From NCBI GenBank assembly GCA_026390995.1, contig JAPLEX010000034.1, positions 1-59,624 of the forward strand: a stretch of 59,624 nucleotides of DNA, in the 5' to 3' direction. The notes below the pieces were generated by a model. It saw only the letters and a program-made list of their open reading frames with translations, did not search any database and was not told where the DNA came from. The translations under genes were made by a program, and so were the position numbers. Of this stretch, positions 38,499 through 46,330 are shown piece after piece. This stretch comes from Flavobacterium sp. GTDB taxonomy: Bacteria; Bacteroidota; Bacteroidia; Flavobacteriales; Flavobacteriaceae. The stretch's first letter is position 1; every line of letters starts with the position of its first letter.

Positions 38499-39131
38499 AT
38501 GCCTTTGTATTTGCATTCATATCCCAACGCACACACCCAAGTATTGGTTTGGTCAATTGACGAACCCAAAGCAGTTTTGTCATCAAATGTTGTGCTCACT
38601 CCGCCAAGCCTACAGCGCCTGAATTCGATGAAATCCGACTTACACCAACGGGCTTTTTTGAGCGTACGGCAATTGCTTTTACTACTAGGCTATACCGACG
38701 CCGATATGTATTATGACGCGACCGGAAAACCGCATCTGCGCGACGGAAAATTCATCTCTATTTCGCATTCGCACCAATTGGCAGTTGTAATAGTGAGCAA
38801 TCAAGCAGTGGGCGTTGATGTCGAATTAGTCCGTGATAAAGTGGCAAAAATTGGGCCTAAATTTTGTGCAACAGAATTGCAGTTTTTAGCTCCCGATTTA
38901 ACAACCGAGACCGAACGCCTTACGGTAATTTGGGGCGCCAAAGAAGCGGTATTCAAAGTAGTCAATCGCGAAGGGATTAGTTTTAAAGACCATATTTTTG
39001 TGGCACCATTTGATTTGATTTCGGCAGAAACTACCGCCACACTTGCCCTAGATTCGTTGCCAAGACAATTCGCAGTTCAGTATCAACTCCTCGCCGACTA
39101 TGCGTTGGTCTACACATTTGAAACGACCTGA
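38499..39131 (+). CDS. 4'-phosphopantetheinyl transferase superfamily protein
   Basis: A 210-residue Sfp-type enzyme that activates carrier proteins by adding the phosphopantetheine arm. Motifs: SISHSHQLAVVIVS, then GVDVELVRDKV (Mg-binding Asp/Glu), and WGAKEAVFKVVNREG. As the only carrier-protein activator gene in view it could serve fatty-acid or secondary-metabolite carriers. Its TGA overlaps the ATG of the next gene, making it the first gene of a five-gene operon. Confidence 0.88.
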   Translation: MPLYLHSYPNAHTQVLVWSIDEPKAVLSSNVVLTPPSLQRLNSMKSDLHQRAFLSVRQLLLLLGYTDADMYYDATGKPHLRDGKFISISHSHQLAVVIVSNQAVGVDVELVRDKVAKIGPKFCATELQFLAPDLTTETERLTVIWGAKEAVFKVVNREGISFKDHIFVAPFDLISAETTATLALDSLPRQFAVQYQLLADYALVYTFETT

Positions 39132-39850
39132 TGCACCAACTCTATACCCAACTTTGTCTAAACAAAGCCAACGGAATAAAACAGTTGGCCATATTACTAG
39201 ATCCCGAAAAAATAAATTGGGAAGCTTGGGAAAGTACTGTTCATGCCATTAAACATTCGCCAGCTAATTTGATCTTAGTGGGCGGAAGCAGTCACAGTCT
39301 GTTGGCAGTAGATCAGTTGGTAAACGCTTTAAAAAAAGCAATCGACTTGCCCGTGCTGTTATTCCCAGGGCACGCCTCTCAACTTTCTGCCCAAGCCGAT
39401 GCCATTTTGTATTTGAGTTTGCTTTCGGGACGCAATCCAGATTACCTCATTCAACAGCAAGTAGATGCCGTTCCTGCCCTAATGCAATTAAATTTAGAGG
39501 TAATATCAACCGGATATTTACTCATCGAAAGCGGACATGTAACGAGTGTGGAGCGCATTAGTCAAACCCAGCCCATTTCACGTACAAACCTGCAATTAGC
39601 TCTTCATACGGCCAAGGCAGGCGAGTATTTAGGCGCAAAACTCATTTACTTAGAAGCAGGCAGTGGTGCTCAGTTGCCCGTGCCAGTCGACATGATACAA
39701 GCTGTGTCAAAGGCAATCGCGGTGCCGCTTATCGTAGGCGGCGGTCTTCGTTCGCTGCAAGAAATTCAAGCGGCATTTGATGCCGGAGCAGATATAGTAG
39801 TTATTGGCACAGCCTTCGAAAATAATTCCCAATTTTTTGAATCATGCTAG
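39131..39850 (+). CDS. Geranylgeranylglyceryl/heptaprenylglyceryl phosphate synthase family protein
   Basis: A 239-residue TIM-barrel prenyltransferase that joins a polyprenyl diphosphate to sn-glycerol-1-phosphate, as in archaeal ether-lipid synthesis. Visible: LAILLDPEKINWEAW at the N-terminus, LILVGGSSH, YLEAGSGAQLPVP, and the phosphate-binding PLIVGGGLRS and VIGTAFE near the end. Bacteroidetes carry such GGGPS-type enzymes, and the product may feed unusual ether lipids. It overlaps its neighbours on both sides (TGATG start; ATGCTAG end), so the operon is translationally coupled. Confidence 0.9.
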   Translation: MHQLYTQLCLNKANGIKQLAILLDPEKINWEAWESTVHAIKHSPANLILVGGSSHSLLAVDQLVNALKKAIDLPVLLFPGHASQLSAQADAILYLSLLSGRNPDYLIQQQVDAVPALMQLNLEVISTGYLLIESGHVTSVERISQTQPISRTNLQLALHTAKAGEYLGAKLIYLEAGSGAQLPVPVDMIQAVSKAIAVPLIVGGGLRSLQEIQAAFDAGADIVVIGTAFENNSQFFESC

Positions 39851-40473
39851 ATTATTTATTTGCCCAATATAAAACCTATCCGACCTATGAAATTGCGCTC
39901 GAACTCACCGCCATTTTCTTTGGGTTGTGGAGCGTTTGGGCCGCCAAAAAAAATACACTGGCTGTCTTCCCTACAGGGATATTGAACACCGCGATTTATG
40001 TGTATTTGTTGTGGAAGTGGCACCTCTTGGGCGACATGCTCATCAACGTCTATTATGTGGTTATGAGCATCTACGGCTGGGCGCTTTGGACACGTAAAGA
40101 TGCCCAACAAAACGAATTGCCTATTTCGCGCATGCAACCCAAAGAGTACCTGTATTCGGGCTTGCTATTTGCAGTTGCAGTTGTATTTGTGGTGTTGGTT
40201 TATTTGTTTTTCGGAAAGTTTACTCATTGGACATCTTATGTAGACACAGGGGTTACAGGCATATTTTTTGTAGGCATGTGGCTCATGGCCAAACGAAAAA
40301 TAGAAAATTGGCTGTTTTGGATTGCAGGGGATTTAATTTCTATTCCTTTATATTTTGCAAAAGGTTTTACCTTTACCAGCCTACAATATGTTATTTTTAC
40401 AATCATCGCCGTATACGGTTACCTCGCATGGAAGAACAACTTAAACAGCAGGCCACAAGCCTCATCAAAATAG
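39844..40473 (+). CDS. PnuC-like vitamin/nicotinamide riboside transporter
   Basis: A 209-residue membrane protein with about seven transmembrane segments. Family features: GLWSVWAAKKNTLAVFPTGI, then NVYYVVMSIYGWALW, and later WIAGDLISIPLYFAKG and YGYLAWK. PnuC proteins take up nicotinamide riboside and the PnuT branch takes up thiamine. The next gene encodes a NadR-like kinase, and a TPP riboswitch with an outer-membrane receptor lies about 2.5 kb further, so either substrate is possible. It begins inside the end of the GGGP synthase gene. Confidence 0.85.
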   Translation: MLDYLFAQYKTYPTYEIALELTAIFFGLWSVWAAKKNTLAVFPTGILNTAIYVYLLWKWHLLGDMLINVYYVVMSIYGWALWTRKDAQQNELPISRMQPKEYLYSGLLFAVAVVFVVLVYLFFGKFTHWTSYVDTGVTGIFFVGMWLMAKRKIENWLFWIAGDLISIPLYFAKGFTFTSLQYVIFTIIAVYGYLAWKNNLNSRPQASSK

Positions 40474-42542
40474 CGGTTTACGGCCCTGAAAGTACCGGGA
40501 AAACAACCTTGGCTCAACAATTGGCCGAACATTTTGGCACCCATTGGGTGGCCGAATATGCCCGTGAATACTTGCAACACAAATGGGATACCAAGCAAGA
40601 AATATGCACGCCCGAAGATTTACTTCCCATAGCCATTGGTCAGGTAGCAAGCGAAAATAAGGCCTTGCAAACGGCTTCCGATTTTATTTTTTGCGACACC
40701 ACGGTATTGGTTACCAAAGTCTATTCTGAGATGTATTACCAGTTTTGTGACCCGGTATTAGACAAAGCGGCCCGCAAACACAAATACGATTTATTTTTTC
40801 TCACCGATATTGATGTGCCCTGGGAAGCCGATGATTTACGAGATAGACCAGAACAAAGAGAAGCGGCTATGGCCCAGTTTGAAGCGGCTTTGGTGGCCAA
40901 CGAAAAACCGTATATTCGCTTATCGGGCAGCAAGGAAGAGCGTTTGGGAACAGCCATACAAATTTGTATGGACTACCAAAAAGCCAAAGCACTCGGGTTT
41001 AGTGCTCATAATTTTGTTCAGCTACTTAACCACGGCATTCCCCTTGAGGTCCTCGACAAACAACTTGCTATTCTTAAGCAAGGGACCACAAAAATTCAGT
41101 TGGTTCGCCCAGCCACCAAAGGCGATGGAATTCTCGTGTTATCGGAAGAGCAACTGCAATTGGCAGTACTCAATTTTGATCATAAAAAGGGCGGTTTTAA
41201 ATTTAAAAAATTTGTTCCTGCTTCGGGTGCAGCGAGTCGGATGTTTAAATTTTTGAACCAATTTCTATCCGATTTTAAACCCGAAAACGAAACTATAAAT
41301 GCCTACATCAACCGCTCAGGAAACAATGAACTGGCTGTTTTTTTGGCAGGAATAGAAAAATTTCCTTTTTATAAAAGCATACAAGCGCAGCTTCAAGGTG
41401 ATTTTTCTGATTTTCACCAGTGGGAACAAGACCAAAAAAATTACCAACTGATCGTTTATTTATTGCATCCAACACAGTTAGATTTATCAAATAAACCCAA
41501 AGGGGTATTAGAATTTCATGCCTATGAGAGCCATTTGGCTACGCCCATAGAGGAGCACCTTAAGGAATGTGCCACTTATGCAAGCGCCAACGGGGTTTCC
41601 TACCTACATTTTACCGTAACCCAAACACACGAGCATTTATTTCGATCGGTTATAAATCGAGTAAAACCGATTGTTGAACGCGCCACACAAACACAGATTC
41701 AGGTAAACTACTCGTACCAATTTTCACATACCGATACAATAGCCGTATCGGCCAATCACGAACCGTTTAGAGACGAACAACAAAAGTTGGTTATCCGGCC
41801 AGCTGGGCACGGCGCCCTAATTCATAATTTAGGCCAATTGGATGCCGATGTGGTTTTTATTAAAAACATCGACAACGTGATCCAAAACCAGGGGGATCAA
41901 ATTGCCTTTTATAAAAAGGCCCTGGCAGGTTATTTACTTAGTATACAAGAACAAGTGTTTGCTCTTTTGCAGCAGATAGATTCCCAAACCCTATCTGAGT
42001 TTGAGATAGAAACAGTTGTAGACTGGGTAAAATCTACCTTGAATTGTGCGATAAACGAAGACTTTTACAAGTTTACTATCGAGAACAAATGGGCCTACAT
42101 CAAAGAAAAAATCAACCGACCCATACGGGTATGCGGCATGGTAAAAAACGAAGGCGAACCAGGCGGCGGGCCATTTTGGGTTCGTAATGCGAAAGGCAAT
42201 TTGTCTTTACAAATTGTAGAATCCTCTCAAGTAGATTTACACAATCCCGATCAGCTTTATCAGCTTCAGCAAGCTACACACTTCAATCCAGTTGATTTGG
42301 TCTGTGGATTAAAAAATTACCGTGGCGAAAAATTTGATTTGGCTCAATTCATCGATCCAAATACGGGCTTTGTGGTGTCAAAAAATAAAAATGGCATTCC
42401 GTATAAGGCCTATGAATTACCAGGATTATGGAATGGAGCCATGGCCCGTTGGCTCACCATTTTTGTAGAAGTACCCTTGCTCACGTTTAATCCGGTAAAA
42501 ACGGTAAACGATTTATTAAAATCGGCACACCAGCCCCACTAA
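40428..42542 (+). CDS. NadR-like P-loop kinase fused to a DUF4301 domain
   Basis: A 704-residue protein. Start set at 40428 (MEEQLKQQATSLIKIAVYG), overlapping the transporter gene by 46 nt; the longer frame has an unlikely N-terminus. Residues ~14-185 are a P-loop kinase of the NadR ribosylnicotinamide kinase type: Walker A GPESTGKTT (19-27), then WVAEYAREYL and FLTDIDVPWEADDLRDRPE. From ~195 the protein is DUF4301 (FVQLLNHGIPLEVLDKQL, KFVPASGAASRMFKFLNQF, then GNGV-like KNEGEPGGGPFWVRN and PGLWNGAMARWLT). In the relatives I recall these are two separate adjacent proteins. Both parts look intact. Confidence 0.8.
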   Translation: MEEQLKQQATSLIKIAVYGPESTGKTTLAQQLAEHFGTHWVAEYAREYLQHKWDTKQEICTPEDLLPIAIGQVASENKALQTASDFIFCDTTVLVTKVYSEMYYQFCDPVLDKAARKHKYDLFFLTDIDVPWEADDLRDRPEQREAAMAQFEAALVANEKPYIRLSGSKEERLGTAIQICMDYQKAKALGFSAHNFVQLLNHGIPLEVLDKQLAILKQGTTKIQLVRPATKGDGILVLSEEQLQLAVLNFDHKKGGFKFKKFVPASGAASRMFKFLNQFLSDFKPENETINAYINRSGNNELAVFLAGIEKFPFYKSIQAQLQGDFSDFHQWEQDQKNYQLIVYLLHPTQLDLSNKPKGVLEFHAYESHLATPIEEHLKECATYASANGVSYLHFTVTQTHEHLFRSVINRVKPIVERATQTQIQVNYSYQFSHTDTIAVSANHEPFRDEQQKLVIRPAGHGALIHNLGQLDADVVFIKNIDNVIQNQGDQIAFYKKALAGYLLSIQEQVFALLQQIDSQTLSEFEIETVVDWVKSTLNCAINEDFYKFTIENKWAYIKEKINRPIRVCGMVKNEGEPGGGPFWVRNAKGNLSLQIVESSQVDLHNPDQLYQLQQATHFNPVDLVCGLKNYRGEKFDLAQFIDPNTGFVVSKNKNGIPYKAYELPGLWNGAMARWLTIFVEVPLLTFNPVKTVNDLLKSAHQPH

Positions 42543-42943
42543 TGGACTGGCTTCAACTTCAAAAAGAACTGCGATACAAAGCCATCCGCAGTGCAGGACC
42601 TGGCGGGCAACATGTAAACAAAGTGTCCTCCAAAATTGTGCTTTCATTTGATGTTGTAAATTCACAAGCATTAACCGAAAGCGAAAAACAGCAATTGCTC
42701 CAAAAATGGGCTTCCCGACTCAGCAAAGAACAACAGATTCAACTCAGTTGTGACGAAAGCCGTAGCCAAATTCAAAATAAGACGCGGGCATTGAGAAGGT
42801 TTTTGTCGCTGCTAGAAGCGGCTTTGGTTATTAAGAAAACCAGAAAAGAAACCAAAGTACCCAAATCGGCGATCCGTAAACGGCTCCAAGACAAGCAGTC
42901 CTGGTCTAGCATTAAAAAATTGCGCCGCAAACCAGACTTGTAA
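42542..42943 (+). CDS. arfB: Alternative ribosome-rescue peptidyl-tRNA hydrolase ArfB
   Basis: A 133-residue class I release-factor-like protein. The catalytic Gly21-Gly22-Gln23 lies in SAGPGGQHVNKVSSK, and the basic C-terminal tail (KKTRKETKVPKSAIRKRLQ) would enter the mRNA channel of stalled ribosomes. It lacks the codon-recognition domain, so it fits ArfB/YaeJ. Its ATG overlaps the stop of the preceding gene (TAATG), ending the five-gene operon. Confidence 0.9.
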   Translation: MDWLQLQKELRYKAIRSAGPGGQHVNKVSSKIVLSFDVVNSQALTESEKQQLLQKWASRLSKEQQIQLSCDESRSQIQNKTRALRRFLSLLEAALVIKKTRKETKVPKSAIRKRLQDKQSWSSIKKLRRKPDL

Positions 42944-42953
42944 ATTTTTAAAG

Positions 42954-42961
42954 TATATTTG
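42954..42961 (+). promoter_or_regulatory. -7 element (TATATTTG) before the TPP riboswitch
   Basis: An exact TAnnTTTG match ending where the riboswitch begins. A TTG at 42938-42940 is closer than usual (13 nt). Confidence 0.5.
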
Positions 42962-42962
42962 T

Positions 42963-43053
42963 CTCGTCTCAAAGGGGTGCTCCAACTAACGAGCTGAGAT
43001 TATACCCAACGAACCTGGAACAGGTAATGCTGTTTAGGGAAAAGACAAGACAA
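42963..43053 (+). promoter_or_regulatory. TPP (thiamine pyrophosphate) riboswitch
   Basis: The THI-box core is directly readable: GGGGTGC (42974-42980), GCTGAGATTATACCC (42993-43007), GAACCTGGAACAGGTAATGC (43011-43030) and TTAGGGA (43034-43040). The closing helix P1 can form between TTTGTCTCGTCT (42958-42969) and AGACAAGACAAA (43043-43054). It controls the TonB-dependent receptor gene that starts at 43135; TPP binding is expected to repress it. Confidence 0.93.
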
Positions 43054-43072
43054 AACGCACTTTTGTCCTGTC
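43044..43072 (+). promoter_or_regulatory. Expression-platform hairpin of the TPP riboswitch
   Basis: GACAAGACAAAA (43044-43055) pairs with TTTTGTCCTGTC (43061-43072) around CGCAC, 11 of 12 pairs matched. The 5' arm is the same sequence as the 3' strand of riboswitch helix P1, so the two structures exclude each other. No T run follows, so it may act at another level than termination. Confidence 0.6.
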
Positions 43073-43134
43073 GAGCGTATCCATTTAATTTTAACCAAGA
43101 ATAATGGCCCCTTTTATTCGTAACCAAAGTACGA

Positions 43135-45273
43135 ATGAAATTTTTTATTGCCTTTTTTTTTAAAAAAACCTACCACCTATCACCTACCACCGGAGCTCCT
43201 AAAGCAGCTGTTTTATTTCTATTTCTTTCCTATACCACTTTTGCTCAAACCCAAGACAGCACGAAGGTAAGCGCCTTAAATGAAGTGCTGGTTTCTGCGG
43301 TTCGGGTTACAGCCAAAACACCGGTGAGTTTTAGCAACCTGAGCAAAAAAGAATTGGCCTCCCGCAATTTGGGGCAAGACATCCCGATGCTCTTGAATTT
43401 TATGCCCTCTGTGGTGACTACCTCTGACGCCGGAAATGGCATAGGCTATACCGGAATTCGGGTGCGCGGTTCTGATGCCACCCGGGTAAATGTCACACTA
43501 AACGGAATTCCCTACAATGATGCCGAAAGCCACAGTACCTATTGGGTAAATTTGCCCGATTTTGCATCGTCGGTGGCCAGTGTGCAATTGCAACGCGGCG
43601 TGGGAAGCTCTACCAACGGGGCGGGAGCTTTTGGAGCCAGTTTGAATGTGCTCACCGATTCCTATTCCGAGAAAAGTTACACCGAAATAGACAATTCGGT
43701 GGGGAGTTTTAATTCCCGCAAGCACACGGTAAAATTTAGCACGGGCTTGCTCAATGATCAATTTGAAATGGCGGGGCGCTTGTCAAACATCGAATCGGAC
43801 GGATACATTGACCGGGCGTCTTCGCACTTAAAATCCTATTTTTTACAAGGCACATTAGTGGGCAAAACCAGTTTATTTAAAGCTTTGGTGTTTGGAGGAA
43901 CGGAGAAAACTTACCAGTCTTGGTATGGAGTTGATGCCGAGATGCTACACAACCACCGCACCTTTAATTATGCCGGGATGTATACCGATGCCAACGGAGA
44001 AACTCGTTTTTACGACAACCAAACCGACAATTACCAACAAGACCATGTGCAATTGCATTACACCAAAACTTTTTCTGAACAATGGAGCAGCACGCTGGCT
44101 TTGCATTACACCAAAGGCAAGGGCTATTATGAAAATTTCAATGACGAAGCCGATTTAGCCGCCTTTAATTTGGTGTCTGCTGGTACAGAATCCATTTCTG
44201 ATGTCATTGATCAAAAATGGTTGGATAATGATTTTTACGGCACTACTTTTTCCCTTAAACGAAAAGGAGCGGTTGCCGAATGGCTTGTGGGAGGCGGCTG
44301 GAACACCTACTTGGGGGATCATTTTGGAAAAGTGATTTGGACACGCGTGGCTACCAGCAGCGAATTGGGCGATCATTACTACGACAATTTGGCCACCAAA
44401 AAAGACGGAAATATTTTTGTAAAAGGCCAATTTCAGCTCAGTCAAAACTGGAGTGCCTATGGTGACTTGCAATTTCGCCGAGTGAATTACGAGGCCGATG
44501 GTATTTTGGCTACCGGCATTTCAGACACCTTTGCTTTCTTGAACCCAAAGGCTGGACTTACCTATGCTTGGAACAAGGAAAATCAGTTGTATTTTTCCTA
44601 TGCCAAAGCCCAACGCGAGCCCAACCGCACCGATTATGAAAATGGCAATCCGAGACCCGAAAAATTAGACGATTTTGAATTGGGTTGGCGCAAAAAATCG
44701 GTCAAGGGAAGCTGGGCCATAAACGGCTATTATATGGGTTATCAAGATCAATTGGTTTTAACAGGTGAATTGGATGAGGTGGGCAATCCGATTCGGGCCA
44801 ATATTGGCAAAAGCTATCGATTGGGAGTAGAAGTGGATGCGCGCTGGGTCATTTCGCCAAAGTTTGAATTGCAAGCCAATGCGAGTAAAAGTAAAAATGT
44901 AATACGAGACGGAAATTCTTGGGGCGGCAAAACCATCGCTTTTTCACCCGAGTTGATCTCGAGTGCCCAATTGAGTTATTCGCCTTTTCAATCCGTAAAA
45001 GTGAGTTGGTTGCAAAAATATGTGGGGCCCCAGTTTTTGAATAACCAAGAAGATGTGGCTGCCCAGTTGCCTGATTATTGGGTAAATGATTTGAATTTTA
45101 GCTACGAAATAAAACCCAAAACCGTCTGCAGAAGCATTGTGATCTCTGGTTTGGTTGCCAATGTGTTGAATAAAAAATACAGTTCCAATGGCGCCGATTA
45201 TGGCGGAGGCTACGTATATTATTACCCGCAAGCGGGCACGCACGGTTTAGTAGGAGTGAGTATTTTGTTTTAG
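43135..45273 (+). CDS. TonB-dependent outer-membrane receptor under TPP riboswitch control
   Basis: A 712-residue receptor. An N-terminal signal region ends at SYTTFAQTQ. The plug domain follows (LNEVLVSAVRVTAKTPVSFS, GIRVRGSDATRVNVTLNGIP, LQRGVGSSTNGAGAFGASLN), then a 22-strand-type barrel ending with an aromatic residue (GVSILF). The riboswitch directly upstream points to thiamine or a thiamine precursor as the cargo. The signal region is odd: between the start and the hydrophobic core is a segment encoded by CTACCACCTATCACCTACC, a simple repeat unlike the rest of the gene. Convergent with a small lipoprotein gene, overlapping it by 4 nt. Confidence 0.92.
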   Translation: MKFFIAFFFKKTYHLSPTTGAPKAAVLFLFLSYTTFAQTQDSTKVSALNEVLVSAVRVTAKTPVSFSNLSKKELASRNLGQDIPMLLNFMPSVVTTSDAGNGIGYTGIRVRGSDATRVNVTLNGIPYNDAESHSTYWVNLPDFASSVASVQLQRGVGSSTNGAGAFGASLNVLTDSYSEKSYTEIDNSVGSFNSRKHTVKFSTGLLNDQFEMAGRLSNIESDGYIDRASSHLKSYFLQGTLVGKTSLFKALVFGGTEKTYQSWYGVDAEMLHNHRTFNYAGMYTDANGETRFYDNQTDNYQQDHVQLHYTKTFSEQWSSTLALHYTKGKGYYENFNDEADLAAFNLVSAGTESISDVIDQKWLDNDFYGTTFSLKRKGAVAEWLVGGGWNTYLGDHFGKVIWTRVATSSELGDHYYDNLATKKDGNIFVKGQFQLSQNWSAYGDLQFRRVNYEADGILATGISDTFAFLNPKAGLTYAWNKENQLYFSYAKAQREPNRTDYENGNPRPEKLDDFELGWRKKSVKGSWAINGYYMGYQDQLVLTGELDEVGNPIRANIGKSYRLGVEVDARWVISPKFELQANASKSKNVIRDGNSWGGKTIAFSPELISSAQLSYSPFQSVKVSWLQKYVGPQFLNNQEDVAAQLPDYWVNDLNFSYEIKPKTVCRSIVISGLVANVLNKKYSSNGADYGGGYVYYYPQAGTHGLVGVSILF

Positions 45274-45689
45274 TTATAAATGCGAATTAAATCGCCTAAA
45301 ACTTCTATGCGATAGGACTTCATCGGGTAGGATGCATTGCCCAGTCCGGTAAAAATGCTGTACTCAAAATTGTCGCAACTGCATTTTGCGTTCAGTCCAT
45401 TGAGGGTCATAACGGAACAAGAGACAGGCGCTTGATTGGGACAACTGAGCTCCCAAGCCCGGTAGTCGTTGTCGGATATTTTCATGGCAATGATGCCGCT
45501 AATGCCAGCGGTGGCTTCTCGAATAACAATTGGGTTGATTGGACTATTCAAGCCGCTGTATTGAGGTAAGTTTTTATTTATTGTAATTGAAAACCCATAA
45601 TTTGGCAAATACGGATTGTTGTTGCGCTGTGTGCCTTCGCTACAAGCAAAAAGTAAGGTTAATGAAATGCAGAGAAGCAAATTTTTCAT
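45270..45689 (-). CDS. Small lipoprotein, possibly a degenerate Rieske-like domain
   Basis: A 139-residue lipoprotein (signal ending LLFACS, Cys16). The mature part contains WELSCPNQAPVSCSV and then LNAKCSCDNFEYSIFTGLG, followed by SYPMKSYRIEVLGDLIRIYN. The spacing of cysteines and the final beta-strands recall Rieske 2Fe-2S domains, but the histidine ligands expected after the cysteines are missing, so a cluster is doubtful. Function unknown. It lies between the TonB-dependent receptor and greA. Confidence 0.65.
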   Translation of the reverse strand: MKNLLLCISLTLLFACSEGTQRNNNPYLPNYGFSITINKNLPQYSGLNSPINPIVIREATAGISGIIAMKISDNDYRAWELSCPNQAPVSCSVMTLNGLNAKCSCDNFEYSIFTGLGNASYPMKSYRIEVLGDLIRIYN

Positions 45690-45801
45690 CTAAAAATAAG
45701 TACTAGGTTTTGATGGCAAACAAATTTAATTTATTTAACTTTGACTTCGCTAGAATGAGACGAATAAAATAACCGTTTACATAAAATACAATCTTTGAAA
45801 A

Positions 45802-45830
45802 AAGAAATCCCGTCGTGATGGGATTTTTTC
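45802..45830 (+). terminator. Terminator-like hairpin in the greA leader
   Basis: AAATCCC (45805-45811) pairs with GGGATTT (45820-45826), followed by TTTTTC. It stands 27 nt upstream of the greA ATG and downstream of a weak promoter-like AATCTTTG (45790-45797), so it could be a leader attenuator. Confidence 0.6.
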
Positions 45831-45852
45831 TATTTATATAACCAATGAAATT

Positions 45853-46329
45853 ATGAGTACAGTATCGTATTATACCGCAGAAGGATTAAGAAAATTAAAA
45901 GAAGAATTAGATCATTTAAAAAGTGTGATGCGTCCCAAAGCCTCACAAGATATTGCAGAGGCGCGCGATAAAGGCGATTTGTCTGAAAATGCCGAGTACG
46001 ATGCGGCCAAAGAAGCGCAAGGCTTATTAGAGATGCGCATTTCAAAATTAGAAGATGTCTATGCGAATGCCCGGCTTATTGACGAATCTCAACTTGATGT
46101 ATCTAAAGCCTTGGTGCTTTCTAACGTAAAAATCAAAAACCAAGCCAACGGCATGGAAATGAAATATACCTTGGTGGCCGAAAGTGAAGCCGATTTAAAG
46201 ACCGGAAAAATCTCTGTAACTTCTCCAATCGGGAAAGGATTGTTGGGCAAATCGGTGGGAGAAATTGCCGAAATTACCGTGCCTAATGGCGTGTTGAAAT
46301 TTGAAGTAATAGAAATTTCCCGCGACTAA
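45853..46329 (+). CDS. greA: Transcription elongation factor GreA
   Basis: A 158-residue factor that rescues backtracked RNA polymerase. The N-terminal coiled coil (residues ~8-75) carries the acidic tip DKGDLSENAEYDAAKEAQG. The C-terminal FKBP-like domain ends SPIGKGLLGKSVGEIAEI and PNGVLKFEVIEI. It is followed 1 nt later by the HIT gene, so the two are cotranscribed. Confidence 0.95.
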   Translation: MSTVSYYTAEGLRKLKEELDHLKSVMRPKASQDIAEARDKGDLSENAEYDAAKEAQGLLEMRISKLEDVYANARLIDESQLDVSKALVLSNVKIKNQANGMEMKYTLVAESEADLKTGKISVTSPIGKGLLGKSVGEIAEITVPNGVLKFEVIEISRD

Positions 46330-46330
46330 G

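Noticed and set aside
40227..40427. Upstream extension of the NadR-like kinase gene
   Set aside because: The added residues are Cys/His/Arg-rich shadow sequence of the transporter gene; the ATG at 40428 gives the conserved kinase N-terminus.
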